Source of the DNA: Nitrospira sp. CG24C
Lineage (GTDB): Bacteria; Nitrospirota; Nitrospiria; Nitrospirales; Nitrospiraceae
Direction of reading: 5' to 3'
NCBI GenBank assembly: GCA_002869885.2
Contig: NEWR02000009.1
Location: forward strand, 108,550 to 172,549
Length of the DNA: 64,000 bases
In this document: positions 16,809 to 26,800 of the stretch, in pieces
Layout: each line of letters begins with the position of its first letter
How positions within the stretch are numbered: the stretch's first letter is position 1
Program-made: the position numbers and the translations under genes
Notes under the pieces: generated by a model
The model's input: only the letters and a program-made list of their open reading frames with translations
Databases searched by the model: none
What the model was told of the DNA's origin: nothing

Positions 16809-18247
16809 GCAACCGTATCCTTTAGAGTGGCGCCACGGAGGACAACCGTCTTGCCGCTTGAGAGCCCGCTGAAGAAGGCACTTCGTCCGATGGCTCCATA
16901 CCGTCCCCTGACTCCGCTTTCCGGAATTAAGGACGTGTCGATGGAAGTCCCAAACAGGACAAAGATTGGATCTGTGGCCGACGTGACCAAGCCCTGGATC
17001 TGAACGTTCGACTTGGGGTCGGTTCGTTCCACCTCTCTTGCCAAGACGGAATTTCCGCCACTTTGTCGCCCATGTATCTGAAGATGGTCGCTGCTGCGGA
17101 GATCGGCCAGGCGCCGTGGATTCCCCTGACCATGAAGCGCGGTCTTGCCGTCGAATTGGATGACAAGACCTGCCAAGCCTGTCAGTGTCAAGGTACTGTC
17201 GCCCGAATTGATCGTGGCCACATTCGCTTCCAGTTCCGCCTCTCCTTCAAACTCCACTTTTGTCGCGTTCACGATGCCGCCGATCAGCGAGCCATGTATC
17301 TCTAGCTGGGCGCCAAGCAGGATGTCGTTGAGAGTTCCACCTTCGAAGGTCGTGCTGTCGTGTATCTGCACATGTACATTGCCCAGGTAGAAATCGCCCG
17401 GCGCGACTACCTGGGTCACAAATCCACGAATTTCAGCCCCTTCGCTGTCGTCGGTGCCTAGCCCGTCCGGCTTTATCTTGGTCGCAGTCATCTGGATGTC
17501 GTACGACCCTGACCCTCCCGATGACACATGGCTCCCTCGGACGTCCACCACCAGGCCGTTCCAAGAATTGCTCGTGTGATTCTGCATCTCACGCAGGTCG
17601 GCATTGCGATAATCGACGGTGAGGGAGCCAATCTCGAAGGTCGATAGAGCAGCCTTGTGGTTCTTAATGACGCCTTTGACCTCATAGTCAGGGGTTGCTT
17701 CAGCCTTCAGGTCGATGAGAGTGCCGACAATGACTCCGTCTCCTGTGACGAACCCGCTCACCTCTACGAGGTCTCGGCCAGGCACGAGACTGAGAATATT
17801 CTGTTCGGGGATTGTGGCATCGACGATGGTTTTCGCTGTGATCGTCACCGTCTGACCCAAGACCACGAGGTTCGATCCATCCGGGGCCACCGCTTGGACC
17901 ATTCCCTCGACCGTATCTTCATAGAAGAGCCTGTTGGCTGTTCGTTGTGGGAGATCGTTCGTTCCGTAGTTATGGGTCAACGTGGCGTTGACGAGCACAA
18001 CCATTCCTTTCTTGAGATCACTTTGGCTGCCGGATTTTCCGTCGACCGTCATGGTCGTGGTGGTGGTGTCGTACTCGTATTCGGATACGAAGACGCTGCC
18101 GAATCCGGTAATTGGGCCAGAGGCCACCGAGGCGGTATTGCCTGTTCCACCGATTCCTCCGCCGGCTTGTGGGCTAGGGCCGCACGATGCCAGTAACAGG
18201 AAGAGAGCGAGGGGGGCAAGAATATTCTGACAGGCCTTGGGTCTCAT
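16781..18247 (-). CDS. DUF5666-type lipoprotein
   Basis: ATG 18247 overlaps the stop of the preceding gene as ATGA. The signal peptide LAPLALFLLLASC ends in a clear lipobox, followed by a Gly-rich linker (GGGIGGTGNTA). The 488-residue body repeats beta-rich segments such as VEGMVQAVAPDGSNLVVLG and VEVSGFVTGDGVIVGTLID, the pattern of DUF5666 domains, small beta barrels predicted to sit on the outer membrane. Its 3' end overlaps the start of the 30-heme cytochrome, so it may anchor or partner that protein; this is inference from coupling. No catalytic motif is visible. Confidence 0.8.
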   Translation of the reverse strand: MRPKACQNILAPLALFLLLASCGPSPQAGGGIGGTGNTASVASGPITGFGSVFVSEYEYDTTTTTMTVDGKSGSQSDLKKGMVVLVNATLTHNYGTNDLPQRTANRLFYEDTVEGMVQAVAPDGSNLVVLGQTVTITAKTIVDATIPEQNILSLVPGRDLVEVSGFVTGDGVIVGTLIDLKAEATPDYEVKGVIKNHKAALSTFEIGSLTVDYRNADLREMQNHTSNSWNGLVVDVRGSHVSSGGSGSYDIQMTATKIKPDGLGTDDSEGAEIRGFVTQVVAPGDFYLGNVHVQIHDSTTFEGGTLNDILLGAQLEIHGSLIGGIVNATKVEFEGEAELEANVATINSGDSTLTLTGLAGLVIQFDGKTALHGQGNPRRLADLRSSDHLQIHGRQSGGNSVLAREVERTDPKSNVQIQGLVTSATDPIFVLFGTSIDTSLIPESGVRGRYGAIGRSAFFSGLSSGKTVVLRGATLKDTVAWSSVSRRE

Positions 18248-19086
18248 GACGAGGGATTCTCGCGACCGGAATCCAGTTGTTCCTCGAAATGGTAAACTCC
18301 GAGCCCCACACGCACGCGACCGGTCCCCTTCGAAGCCGGATTGACATCGCGATCGCGATGCGCAAGCCAACGGTCGATCGCCTCCAAGAGCTCCTGCCCT
18401 TGGGCGGCGGCGAGGGTCTGAAATTCTCTCGCAGCCTCAACAGGCACGTTGTCGTACATGACCTTGCGTTGGAAGCGAGGCTTGGCAGGATTTTGGTGCA
18501 GGTTATAGTCGATGGTCATGATCAAATCCGCTGTGTCGCTCCCGAGAATCTGCAATTTCTCGACCGGACCTTTCTGAGGGATGTACCCGCGAGAGAGCAG
18601 ACAAATTCGTCCATCTTTCAACTGCTTTACTGCGCCGGCCCGCAGCAATTCGTCCACCATCGCGCGTACCGGGATGTCTCCACTGTAGCGTTTGACCAAC
18701 GTACTGAACGATGCGCGTTTCCCTTCCATTGGAAGTGGATGAGGATGGCCCTTCCCGTCTCCAAAATCAGGATCCCGCACCCATCCTGTAATGACCCGCG
18801 AAGCCCGGTGATACTCTTCCGCCGAGACTGGTTCGGTACCGGGTCGTTGTGCCAGCAATCGCTGTACTTCTTTGCGCGTCAATCCGGTGAGGATGGCAAT
18901 CCTGGATGTCGTCTGTTTTTTGCCTGCGATCCTGAACTCAGTGTTCGCGACCTCCACATAGACCAGCTTGGCAAGTTCGGCGAACGTTCTATGAGAGACA
19001 TTGTTCCGCAGGAGAATTGTCACCAGTGGACGCAAAAGCTGCAGTGTGGCAGCAGACAGCGCTTGTAGGGGCTTGGGCCGGGCCAT
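18244..19086 (-). CDS. DUF6502 family protein
   Basis: ATG 19086 (MARPKPLQALSAATLQLL) is preferred over a TTG at 19122. The 280-residue protein has a helical N-terminus with a helix-turn-helix-like segment, RIAILTGLTRKEVQRLL, and the conserved YHRASRVITGWVRDPDF of the DUF6502 family. The family is uncharacterised; the segment suggests DNA binding. It is translationally coupled (ATGA) to a DUF5666 lipoprotein, a pairing that suggests it regulates or assists that operon. There is no signal peptide, so it is cytoplasmic. Confidence 0.8.
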   Translation of the reverse strand: MARPKPLQALSAATLQLLRPLVTILLRNNVSHRTFAELAKLVYVEVANTEFRIAGKKQTTSRIAILTGLTRKEVQRLLAQRPGTEPVSAEEYHRASRVITGWVRDPDFGDGKGHPHPLPMEGKRASFSTLVKRYSGDIPVRAMVDELLRAGAVKQLKDGRICLLSRGYIPQKGPVEKLQILGSDTADLIMTIDYNLHQNPAKPRFQRKVMYDNVPVEAAREFQTLAAAQGQELLEAIDRWLAHRDRDVNPASKGTGRVRVGLGVYHFEEQLDSGRENPSS

Positions 19087-19244
19087 GTTGGGAATATAGT
19101 CCCACGGTTTTATCAAAAGCAATGGGTTGAGAAGCGGGAATATCCTTGCGTTGGATCGTCGTCGGGTATGTCATTACGGCTGAGGTGGTGGAGAAAGTTT
19201 TTAACCGGCGTGCGGTCTTTTGAAGTGGGACCGCCGTCAGAGTC

Positions 19245-19643
19245 TTATTCGACGGCGATGAGATTTCTGACTCGGTCGTACGCGGTATCCGACAGAATGT
19301 GTCTCTGTATCAAATCTGTCTTGTTGTGATAGGGTCGGCCTTCAATGACCCGTTGGGCCAGCGTTACGCTCATGCCGGGTAACGAAACGAGTTGCTCAAT
19401 TGAGGCCTTGTTTAGGTCGACCGGCTTTATGGGACCGGCAGGTGTCTGTAGTGGGCGCTCCAATCGTTCCAATGGAATGTCCAGCGGGCGCTGGAGCTGA
19501 GGATCAATCTGCGGCCTGGTCCTGTCGGCAGCGAAGGCAACTGTGCATAGGCATGTAACCCCCAGTATCAGGAGGCAGGCGATGGGAAACCATACGTGTG
19601 TGACCTGGCATACAAAACAGCACAGGCGTGGTGATTGAGGCAT
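19245..19643 (-). CDS. Secreted helix-hairpin-helix (ComEA-like) protein
   Basis: A hydrophobic signal (WFPIACLLILGVTCLCTVAFA) leads to a ComEA-type helix-hairpin-helix domain: VDLNKASIEQLVSLPGMS and AQRVIEGRPYHNKTDL. The family binds DNA non-specifically, in competence or elsewhere. At 132 residues it matches short ComEA-like proteins. AGAGG precedes ATG 19643. It is a single gene, with no competence genes nearby. Confidence 0.8.
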   Translation of the reverse strand: MPQSPRLCCFVCQVTHVWFPIACLLILGVTCLCTVAFAADRTRPQIDPQLQRPLDIPLERLERPLQTPAGPIKPVDLNKASIEQLVSLPGMSVTLAQRVIEGRPYHNKTDLIQRHILSDTAYDRVRNLIAVE

Positions 19644-19863
19644 GGAACCTCTGTGCGAGAAGGTAGTTCCTATACCTTTAGACGCGATAAGGGGTCCGGC
19701 GTTTCCGCTGCTGTGGAGAATATGGAATCGGAGGCTTGAATAAGAGGTACAGACGGGACGAGCATAACCTCGTGATTTAGAAAGTGGGGCACGACGAGGA
19801 TGCGGCGCGCTGGGGGTAGGGGGCTTGAAAATGGTCGGAATAGGCGATGTTATTCTGCCGTGG

Positions 19864-20502
19864 CTACTTGGATAGAGTCCTCGGCGGACTCAGCTTGTTG
19901 GCCCGATGCGTTTCCAAATCGATCTGCTTGAGGGCGCTGAGCTGATCCGTCAACTCCGCGATCCGCTTTTCGCGATCACGAATCTGCCGCTGAAGAATAG
20001 GGACGGCAACATCCGGGCTTTTGGCCGGTTCCACGGTTCGCCCTGTGGCCGTCGTACGGGCCGTACGCGGTTGGCCAAGCCAGGTGCGTACCAACCCCTT
20101 CATCACCCCTAGTAACGCGCCTTGGGGTTCATCGGCGGAAGTGGAGAGGGCAGGCCGGTGGGCTAGGAACCGAATCCAGCGCGCACTGGAATCCGCGAAG
20201 GGGCCGTTCGGCGCGGCGGCCAGCGCCTGCTGAAAGGAGGCTGCCGCCGCCTCACCATTCTGGAATAGCGCGAGCATCGCTTGGGTGAAATGCACCTGAT
20301 CGCAGGACTGGTCCTGTGTGCAGGTGCGGAGGAGCGGTTCTTGTTCTCGCTGGATCGCGTGCAAGAGCGCAGTGTCAGACGCCTCGGCGTGAAAGACCGG
20401 CGACGAAGCCGGTGCCGGAGCTGTCGGCGGGGCTCCGGGCAACATCGTACAGCCCCAGAGCATTCCCATCAGCACGAGCCCAGATCCATACCGAAGCTGC
20501 AT
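19864..20502 (-). CDS. Lipoprotein with C-terminal coiled coil, function unknown
   Basis: Signal and lipobox LVLMGMLWGC place Cys18 as the acylated residue. A Pro/Ala-rich linker follows, then a helical TPR-like region (FTQAMLALFQNGEAAAASF, residues ~75-115) and a C-terminal coiled coil (REKRIAELTDQLSALKQID). This layout resembles envelope lipoproteins encoded next to sensor kinases (QseG-like), but no kinase adjoins it. The 220-bp gap to 19643 shows no gene. Confidence 0.65.
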   Translation of the reverse strand: MQLRYGSGLVLMGMLWGCTMLPGAPPTAPAPASSPVFHAEASDTALLHAIQREQEPLLRTCTQDQSCDQVHFTQAMLALFQNGEAAAASFQQALAAAPNGPFADSSARWIRFLAHRPALSTSADEPQGALLGVMKGLVRTWLGQPRTARTTATGRTVEPAKSPDVAVPILQRQIRDREKRIAELTDQLSALKQIDLETHRANKLSPPRTLSK

Positions 20503-20902
20503 TAATCACCCCTTGTTGCGTCGAGCGCCCAGTGTCGGCACTGAGACAAGTGTAGCAGATAGCATGAATTTTGCTGGTTCAGAGCAGAGACAAAGATCGG
20601 GACATGAGCCCTGAAGTTTGTGCTGATGGTCTATCAGGTTTGTTTAGTTCATCTGGTTCGTTTTTCCCAACCAACCAAACGAGGCAAACCAAACAGACCT
20701 GAGCAACCAGCCCGTTCTCACGGGCTTTCGACACGAACCGTCATGAATAATGTGGGTTAACAGTTTTTCTTGTAACCGAGACGGAGAGGAGGGTACTATA
20801 GTATCGATTGGCTCAGCTGCGTCACGACCTTTAGAGGGAGCCGCTTAGAGCATTTCAACGAACTCATTGACAATCCGGTCATCCTCGTATTTATAAGGTG
20901 TT
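20503..20902. other. Intergenic region with repeat families A and B
   Basis: At 20629-20712 lies a copy of repeat family A, an imperfect inverted repeat rich in TTTGGTT / AACCAAAC words. It is followed at 20728-20757 by a copy of family B containing CGTCATGAATAATGTGGG. The remaining bases form the leader of the efflux operon. Confidence 0.6.
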
Positions 20903-21232
20903 GTGATAACGATCCGTTTATGCTTTTCCGTCCTCATCTTCGGGCTGTTGCTAAGCACCATATTCCCGGCCGTGCAGATCGGGTGGTCTTTCAATATCCT
21001 GTGTGGTTCGACCGGCGATACCGGGCGTGGGCAACCCTGCGATTTCAGCGACGCAGGGACGGTGGCCGACTCCGAAGACGATTCGCCGCAAGAGACGCAG
21101 GATGGCTACGTCGTTTCTCGGGTGCCTGTCTCAGATGGGGGAGCAAGCCGCTTGCACGCCTCGATGAACGAGAGTCCTCCCGCCACACTTCTGGTCTCCC
21201 GGCTCATACACCCTCCGACCGGATCGAGTTAG
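20903..21232 (+). CDS. Small exported protein upstream of the RND efflux operon
   Basis: A GTG start at 20903 has AAGG just upstream. The 109-residue product begins MITIRLCFSVLIFGLLLST, a signal peptide or anchor, followed by a short periplasmic tail with two Cys and many Asp/Ser. It is 73 bp before the outer-membrane factor gene and co-directional. Small periplasmic proteins occupy this position in several metal-efflux operons (CzcI or CusF positions), but no metal motif or homology is evident. Confidence 0.45.
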   Translation: MITIRLCFSVLIFGLLLSTIFPAVQIGWSFNILCGSTGDTGRGQPCDFSDAGTVADSEDDSPQETQDGYVVSRVPVSDGGASRLHASMNESPPATLLVSRLIHPPTGSS

Positions 21233-21305
21233 CGCAGCGACGAAGGTCTGTTTCAACTTCGATCTCGATCAGACAACATCATGGTGATTCCGAAGGAGGC
21301 AGCAG

Positions 21306-22571
21306 ATGCTGGCTCGGTTATGTAATTGTGCCCTATTGATGGCCGTGATGGTCGTAGGGATGAGTGGGGCGCTGATGCCGTCCTTCGCCCAGGCGAAGGA
21401 GCAGATGCCCACGTTCGACCTCGATCACATCGTTAACTTGGCGCTGGAGCGGAACCCAACAATCGCCGGCGCCCAGAGCGTGATCGAGCAGAATGAGGGC
21501 AGGCAGATCCAAGCCGGCGCCTATCCCAATCCCACGATCACGGTCCAGACGGCTGACGCGGCGCTTCGAGACCCGAGTGTGGGGAGGCGTATGGGAGAGC
21601 GCGCTGCGTCATTGAGTCAGCCGCTAGAATGGCCCGGCAAGCGGGCGGCCCGTCAGGATGCGGCAGATGCAGGTCTGGCAAGCGCGACGGTTGGACTTGA
21701 AGAAGCCAAGCTCAATCTCATTGCGGAGGTGAAGCAGGCATTCTACGAACTGCTGTTGGCGGAACGGACGGTAGACCTTCTTCAGCAGAACCTGGAGATC
21801 GTTCAGGAAGTGGCGCGTATCGTCAAAGCCCGTGTCAGATCCGGTGAAGGCCCCCAGTTCGAATTAGTGAAGGCGGAAGTCGAGGTGCTCAAAGCCAAGC
21901 AAGAGATGACAAAAGCCAAGAATGTCGTGCGAGTGAAACTTGTCGGATTAGACACCTTGACGTCGGGAGCCTTAGGACCTCGGTACAAGGTCCAAGGAGA
22001 TTTCCGGATACTTCGGGATCATCTGGACGCCGAGCAGATGGCGGCGCGGGATCCCTCGCAACATCCTACCCTCAGACGACAGGGAAAACTGGTGGAACAG
22101 GCTGAGTTTACCGTTTCCAAGGAGCGGCACAGTCGTGTGCCGGATGTGACCCTGTTCGGCGGGTATGCCAGAGAGGTAGGCCGCGAGGCGGTGGTGGCGG
22201 GCCTGAGCGTGCCGACGCCCTTGTGGTATCGGCAGCAAGGGCACATTGCGACGGCGCTCGGGGCTCAACGAAAAGAAGAGGCGGAGCTGATTCGTGCTAG
22301 AAATGACATCGGCCGTGCCATTAACCAACATGCCCGCGAAGCGGAAACGGCGCAAGACCAGATCCTCGTCTACGAAGAAGGGCTCTTAAAGCAAGCACAA
22401 GAAGCGCTTCGCATCGCCCAATTGAGCTTCCGCCAGGGCGCCTCCAGCCTCCTGGATGTCCTCGATGCCCAACGGGTCCAACGCCAGATCACCGTAGATT
22501 ACAACCTGGCGCGATTTGAACTCTCCCTGGCGCTCACGCGGTTTGAGCGCGCCTTGGGCGCTCCGCTCTGA
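21306..22571 (+). CDS. TolC-family outer-membrane factor (CzcC-like)
   Basis: Signal peptide (residues 1-29, ending PSFAQA) plus two outer-membrane-efflux domains typical of CzcC, including FDLDHIVNLALERNP, the conserved YPNPT and SLSQPLEWPGKRAAR, and a C-terminal RQGASSLLDVLDAQR. GGAGG precedes ATG 21306. The protein forms the outer-membrane exit duct for the pump encoded by the next two genes (gaps 14 and 2 bp). Confidence 0.9.
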   Translation: MLARLCNCALLMAVMVVGMSGALMPSFAQAKEQMPTFDLDHIVNLALERNPTIAGAQSVIEQNEGRQIQAGAYPNPTITVQTADAALRDPSVGRRMGERAASLSQPLEWPGKRAARQDAADAGLASATVGLEEAKLNLIAEVKQAFYELLLAERTVDLLQQNLEIVQEVARIVKARVRSGEGPQFELVKAEVEVLKAKQEMTKAKNVVRVKLVGLDTLTSGALGPRYKVQGDFRILRDHLDAEQMAARDPSQHPTLRRQGKLVEQAEFTVSKERHSRVPDVTLFGGYAREVGREAVVAGLSVPTPLWYRQQGHIATALGAQRKEEAELIRARNDIGRAINQHAREAETAQDQILVYEEGLLKQAQEALRIAQLSFRQGASSLLDVLDAQRVQRQITVDYNLARFELSLALTRFERALGAPL

Positions 22572-22585
22572 TGCGAAGAGGATAG

Positions 22586-23839
22586 ATGAAAGTCATGGTG
22601 AATTCTTCCGGACGATGCACCAATCGATGCGAATGCCATGGACGCCTGCGAGGCCGTCTAAGCGCAACCTGCAGGGTCTTCTTCGGCCTGCTGCTGGTGG
22701 CCTTCTTCACGGGCTGTGACCGTGCGCCGACCCCGGCCCCGGCTGAGGAGAACAAGACGAAACATTCGGCCGGCGAAGCGCGTCTTGTTCGGCTCCCATC
22801 GGATGAAATCACCCGATCCGGCGTGACGGTGGAGCCGGTGGGCCGAACGTCATTTCGTACCTACCGTACTTTCCCAGGCGTCGTACGGCCGAACGAAAAC
22901 GCGTTGGCGAATATCACGACTCTTGTGCGTGGGCGGGTGGCCGAGGTGCATGCCGACTTGGGACAGATGGTCAAAGCCAATCAGCTGTTGGTGGTGCTCC
23001 ATAGCGGTGATCTCGGACTAGCCCAGTCTGCCTATCTCAAGGCCCGAGCCAGGCGGCATGTCGCAGAGCAAGCCCATGAGCGGGCGCAGTTTCTGTACCA
23101 AGAGAAAGTCATCGGTTTGGCGGAGTCCCAGCGCCGCGAAGGAGAAATGATCGGTATCCGCGCCGAGACTCAGGAGGCGCGTGAAGGGCTCCGGTTGTTG
23201 GGCATGGGCGACAAAGAAATCGGAATCCTTGAGCGGACCCAAACGATCCGCTCGCAGGTTTCCATTGTGGCGCCCTTTGCCGGACGGGTGATCGCGCGCG
23301 ATCTCACCAAAGGCGAGTTGGTTGAAACCAGCCATAAACTGTTTACGGTGGCCGATCTCTCGACGGTCTGGGTGGTGGCAAATGTATCGGAAAAAGATGT
23401 CTCCTACGTGCAGCGTGCGACCGCCGTTGCGAATCAGCCGGTCGAGGTCTTTGTGACGGCCTATCCCGACGAGGTGTTCCAAGGGACCGTCTCCTATGTC
23501 GGCGATGTCCTCGATACCGCGACGCGGACTATGCAGGTACGCCTCGTCTTGGAAAACTCCAAGGGTCATCTGAAGCCGGAGATGTTCGCGACGATCCGCG
23601 TCTCGTCCGAACCGGCCTCGGATGTCCTGGTCGTTCCCGAAGCAGCCGTTCAGCATGACCGGGACCGCAGTTTCGTGTTTGTGCAGAAGGAACCAGGCGT
23701 CTTTGAAGCGCGGACGATCAAAATGGGCGAGAAGAATGGAACCTTTGCCGAGGTTCTCGAAGGGTTGCAGGAAGGAGAAGCGGTCGTCAAGGAGGGCGGC
23801 TTTACCTTGAAATCCGAGCTATTGAAGCCTAAAGACTAA
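22586..23839 (+). CDS. RND efflux periplasmic adaptor (CzcB/CusB-like)
   Basis: A lipobox LLLVAFFTGC near residue 42 anchors it to the inner membrane. The lipoyl/hairpin core contains VRGRVAEVHADLGQMVKANQ and the central helix hairpin ARARRHVAEQAHERAQ; a beta-barrel and membrane-proximal domain follow (VVPEAAVQHDRDRSFVFVQ). It links the inner-membrane pump to the CzcC-like duct. It lacks the Met-rich or His-rich N-terminal metal-binding tail known from CusB and some CzcB proteins, so the substrate cannot be read here. Confidence 0.9.
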   Translation: MKVMVNSSGRCTNRCECHGRLRGRLSATCRVFFGLLLVAFFTGCDRAPTPAPAEENKTKHSAGEARLVRLPSDEITRSGVTVEPVGRTSFRTYRTFPGVVRPNENALANITTLVRGRVAEVHADLGQMVKANQLLVVLHSGDLGLAQSAYLKARARRHVAEQAHERAQFLYQEKVIGLAESQRREGEMIGIRAETQEAREGLRLLGMGDKEIGILERTQTIRSQVSIVAPFAGRVIARDLTKGELVETSHKLFTVADLSTVWVVANVSEKDVSYVQRATAVANQPVEVFVTAYPDEVFQGTVSYVGDVLDTATRTMQVRLVLENSKGHLKPEMFATIRVSSEPASDVLVVPEAAVQHDRDRSFVFVQKEPGVFEARTIKMGEKNGTFAEVLEGLQEGEAVVKEGGFTLKSELLKPKD

Positions 23840-23841
23840 GC

Positions 23842-26800
23842 ATGGTTGACAAACTTCTTGAGTTTTCTCTTCGCCGTCCCTTACTCATCCTCACGTTTGC
23901 CGGTCTCCTGACCCTTTTGGGGGCCTATGCCTTCCGTACGATTTCGATCGACGCGTTTCCCGATGTAACGAGCGTGCTCGTGCAAATCGTGACGAAAGCG
24001 CCTGGCTTGTCCCCCGAAGAGATGGAACGGCTGGTGACCTTTCCCATTGAGCAACAAGTCACCGGGGTTCCGCATCTGACGGAACTACGCTCGCTCACCA
24101 AAGTCGGGCTGTCGTTGATTACGGTGGTGTTCGACGATCATATGGACATCAACCTTGCCCGCCAACTTGTGCTCGAACGGCTGATCGAAGTGCGGGAGAA
24201 CTTACCGCCCGGGTCTGAACCGATGATGACCCCGAACAGCACCGGACTGGGAGAGGTGTATCAGTACTATCTGGAAGGCCCTTCGCATGCCGGCCTGGAC
24301 GCTGCTGAAATGGAACACGAATTGATCGAGCAGCGAACTGCGGTGGACTGGATCATCCGGCCGTTGCTCAAGGGTGTCCCCGGAGTGATCGACGTCAACT
24401 CGCAAGGCGGGTATGTCAAACAGTACCAGGTGCTTGTCGAACCTGAACTGTTGCGCAAATACGATCTCGCGCTGCACGAGGTGTTCGCCGCCGTGGCGAA
24501 CAACAACGCGAATGCTTCCGGCAATGTGCTGGAGACCTATGCTGAAAAGTACATTGTCCGCGGCGTGGGGATGATCCGGAAACTGAGCGACATCGAGGAC
24601 ATCGTCGTCAAGGAAGCGGGCGGCACTCCGGTGCATATCCATGACGTCGCCCAGGTACAAATCGGTCATGCCATTCGCCATGGCGCTGTCGTCTTGAACG
24701 GTGAGCGAGAGGTGGCGGCAGGGATCGTGCTCATGCTGCGCGGCGGTAACGCCCGCGACGTCGTGGAAGGCATCAAAGGCAAAATTGCCGAGATACAGGA
24801 CAAGGGGCTGCTGCCGGCAGGATGGCGGATCGTTCCCTTTTACGATCGTATTGAATTGATCTCCGCCGCCTTGAAGACCGTCTATAAGGCGTTGGGGGAG
24901 GGAATTCTCCTGGTGGTGGTCGTGCTGTTCCTGTTCCTGGGCGATACCAGGAGCGCCTTGATCGTGGCGGCGACGCTCATCCTGACGCCGCTCGTGACGT
25001 TCTTCGTAATGGATCGGTTCGATCTCACGGCCAATCTAATGTCCTTGGGTGGTCTGGCCATCGCCATCGGCATGATGGTCGATGCCTCGGTGGTGCTGGT
25101 GGAAAACATCCACCGGCATATGTCGGACCCCCGTCACCAAGGCCTGCCTCGACAGGCCCTCATCCTCAATGCCGCTCGGGAGGTCGCCCGCCCCGTGGTT
25201 TTCGGTATTATGATCATCATCATTGTCTTTATGCCCATCCTCTCGTTCCAAGGCATGGAAGGAAAAATGTTCAAGCCGATGGCCTATACCATCATGATTG
25301 CCCTGATGGTGTCGCTCATTCTATCGGTCACGCTGTCGCCGGTGTTGTGTTTACTGACTTTGAAGGCGGGGCATGCCGACTCCGAGCCCTTTGTGCTCCG
25401 ATGGGCCAAGCGGCTCTATCTTCCTCTGCTGCGCTGGGCGTTAGGACATCGGAACACGGTGCTGATAGCTACTGGACTCATGCTGGCAGGAAGTATTGCG
25501 CTCTTTCCATTTTTGGGGTCGGAGTTTGTCCCCATTCTGAATGAAGGCACGATGTCCCCCCTCACGATCCGCTTGCCGAGCGTTTCGTTGGAGCAGTCGA
25601 TCAAGATCGAACGGGAGGTGCAGAAAGCGGTGCTGGAGTTTCCTGAAGTGCAGATGATGGTGTCTAAAATCGGACGCACGGAATTGGCGAATGACCCGCA
25701 AGAACCGAACGAAAGCGATTCCGTTGCGATGTTGCATCCGATCGAGACCTGGACGACAGCCCCCACCATGGCGGGGCTGAAAGAGCGAGTCCGCGAGCGG
25801 CTGGCACAGGTGCCAGGCGCCAACTTTTTGATCAGCCAGCCGATCCAGCAACGGGTGGACGAATTGATTTCCGGGGTGCGCGCAGAAGTGACGGTCAAAC
25901 TGTTCGGGCACGACCTGGAGGAGCTGCGTCGCACAGGGGACGAGATTGCCGCTGTCCTCGGCACAATCCGAGGCGTCAAAGATTTAAAAGTAGAGCAACT
26001 CTTCGGCCAGCCCTACATCACGATCGATATCGATCGGGGTAAGATCGCCCGGCATGGCATCAACGTCTCGGATGTCCGCGAGGTCATCGCAACCGCGATC
26101 GGAGGAGAAGCCGCGACCAGGGTCTATGAAGAGAATCGCCGGTTCAATTTGGTCGTGCGGTTTCCAGAACAGTATCGGAACAGCATCGAGACCATCGGGA
26201 ACATTCGACTGACGGACGGCAGTGGGGCCTTCATTCCCCTCAGCGATCTCGGTGTCATCCGGATGCACGAGGGACCGGGGCGTATCAACCGTGACCATCT
26301 CCAGCGGTATCTGCCGGTCAGCTTCAATACGCACGGGCGGGACATCGGAGGTATTGTGGCTGAGGCGCAACAGCGGATGGCCAAAGAGGTTCGGCTCCCG
26401 GACGGGTTCCATGTCGTCTGGGGCGGATCGTTCGAAAATATGGAGCGGGCGCTGGGCCTTATCAAGATCATTGTCCCGATTACCATTGTCGTGATCTTCC
26501 TGCTCTTGCTGTCATCGTTCTCCTCGATGAAGCAGGCGGCGCTGATCATTCTCAATCTCCCGTTTGCCCTCATCGGCGGGGTTGTCGCTTTATGGGTAAC
26601 GGGGGAGTACCTGAGCGTGCCGGCCTCGGTCGGATTCATCAATCTCTTCGGCGTGGCCGTGTTGAACGGCATCGTGTTGGTGTCCTATATGAATGCGCTG
26701 CGTCGGCAGGAGGGAATGGGCATTGAGCAGGCGGTGATGTCCGGCTGCGTGATGCGTCTCCGTCCCGTCTTGATGACGGCGCTGGTCGCGTTGCTGGGAT

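Noticed and set aside
20847-20942. 31-codon minus ORF reading KHKRIVITTPYKYEDDR
   Set aside because: Protein-like, but it overlaps the start of the small exported protein and has no clear ribosome binding site; too short to judge.
23018-23656. 212-residue minus ORF
   Set aside because: Antisense to the RND adaptor gene; no domain and no ribosome binding site.
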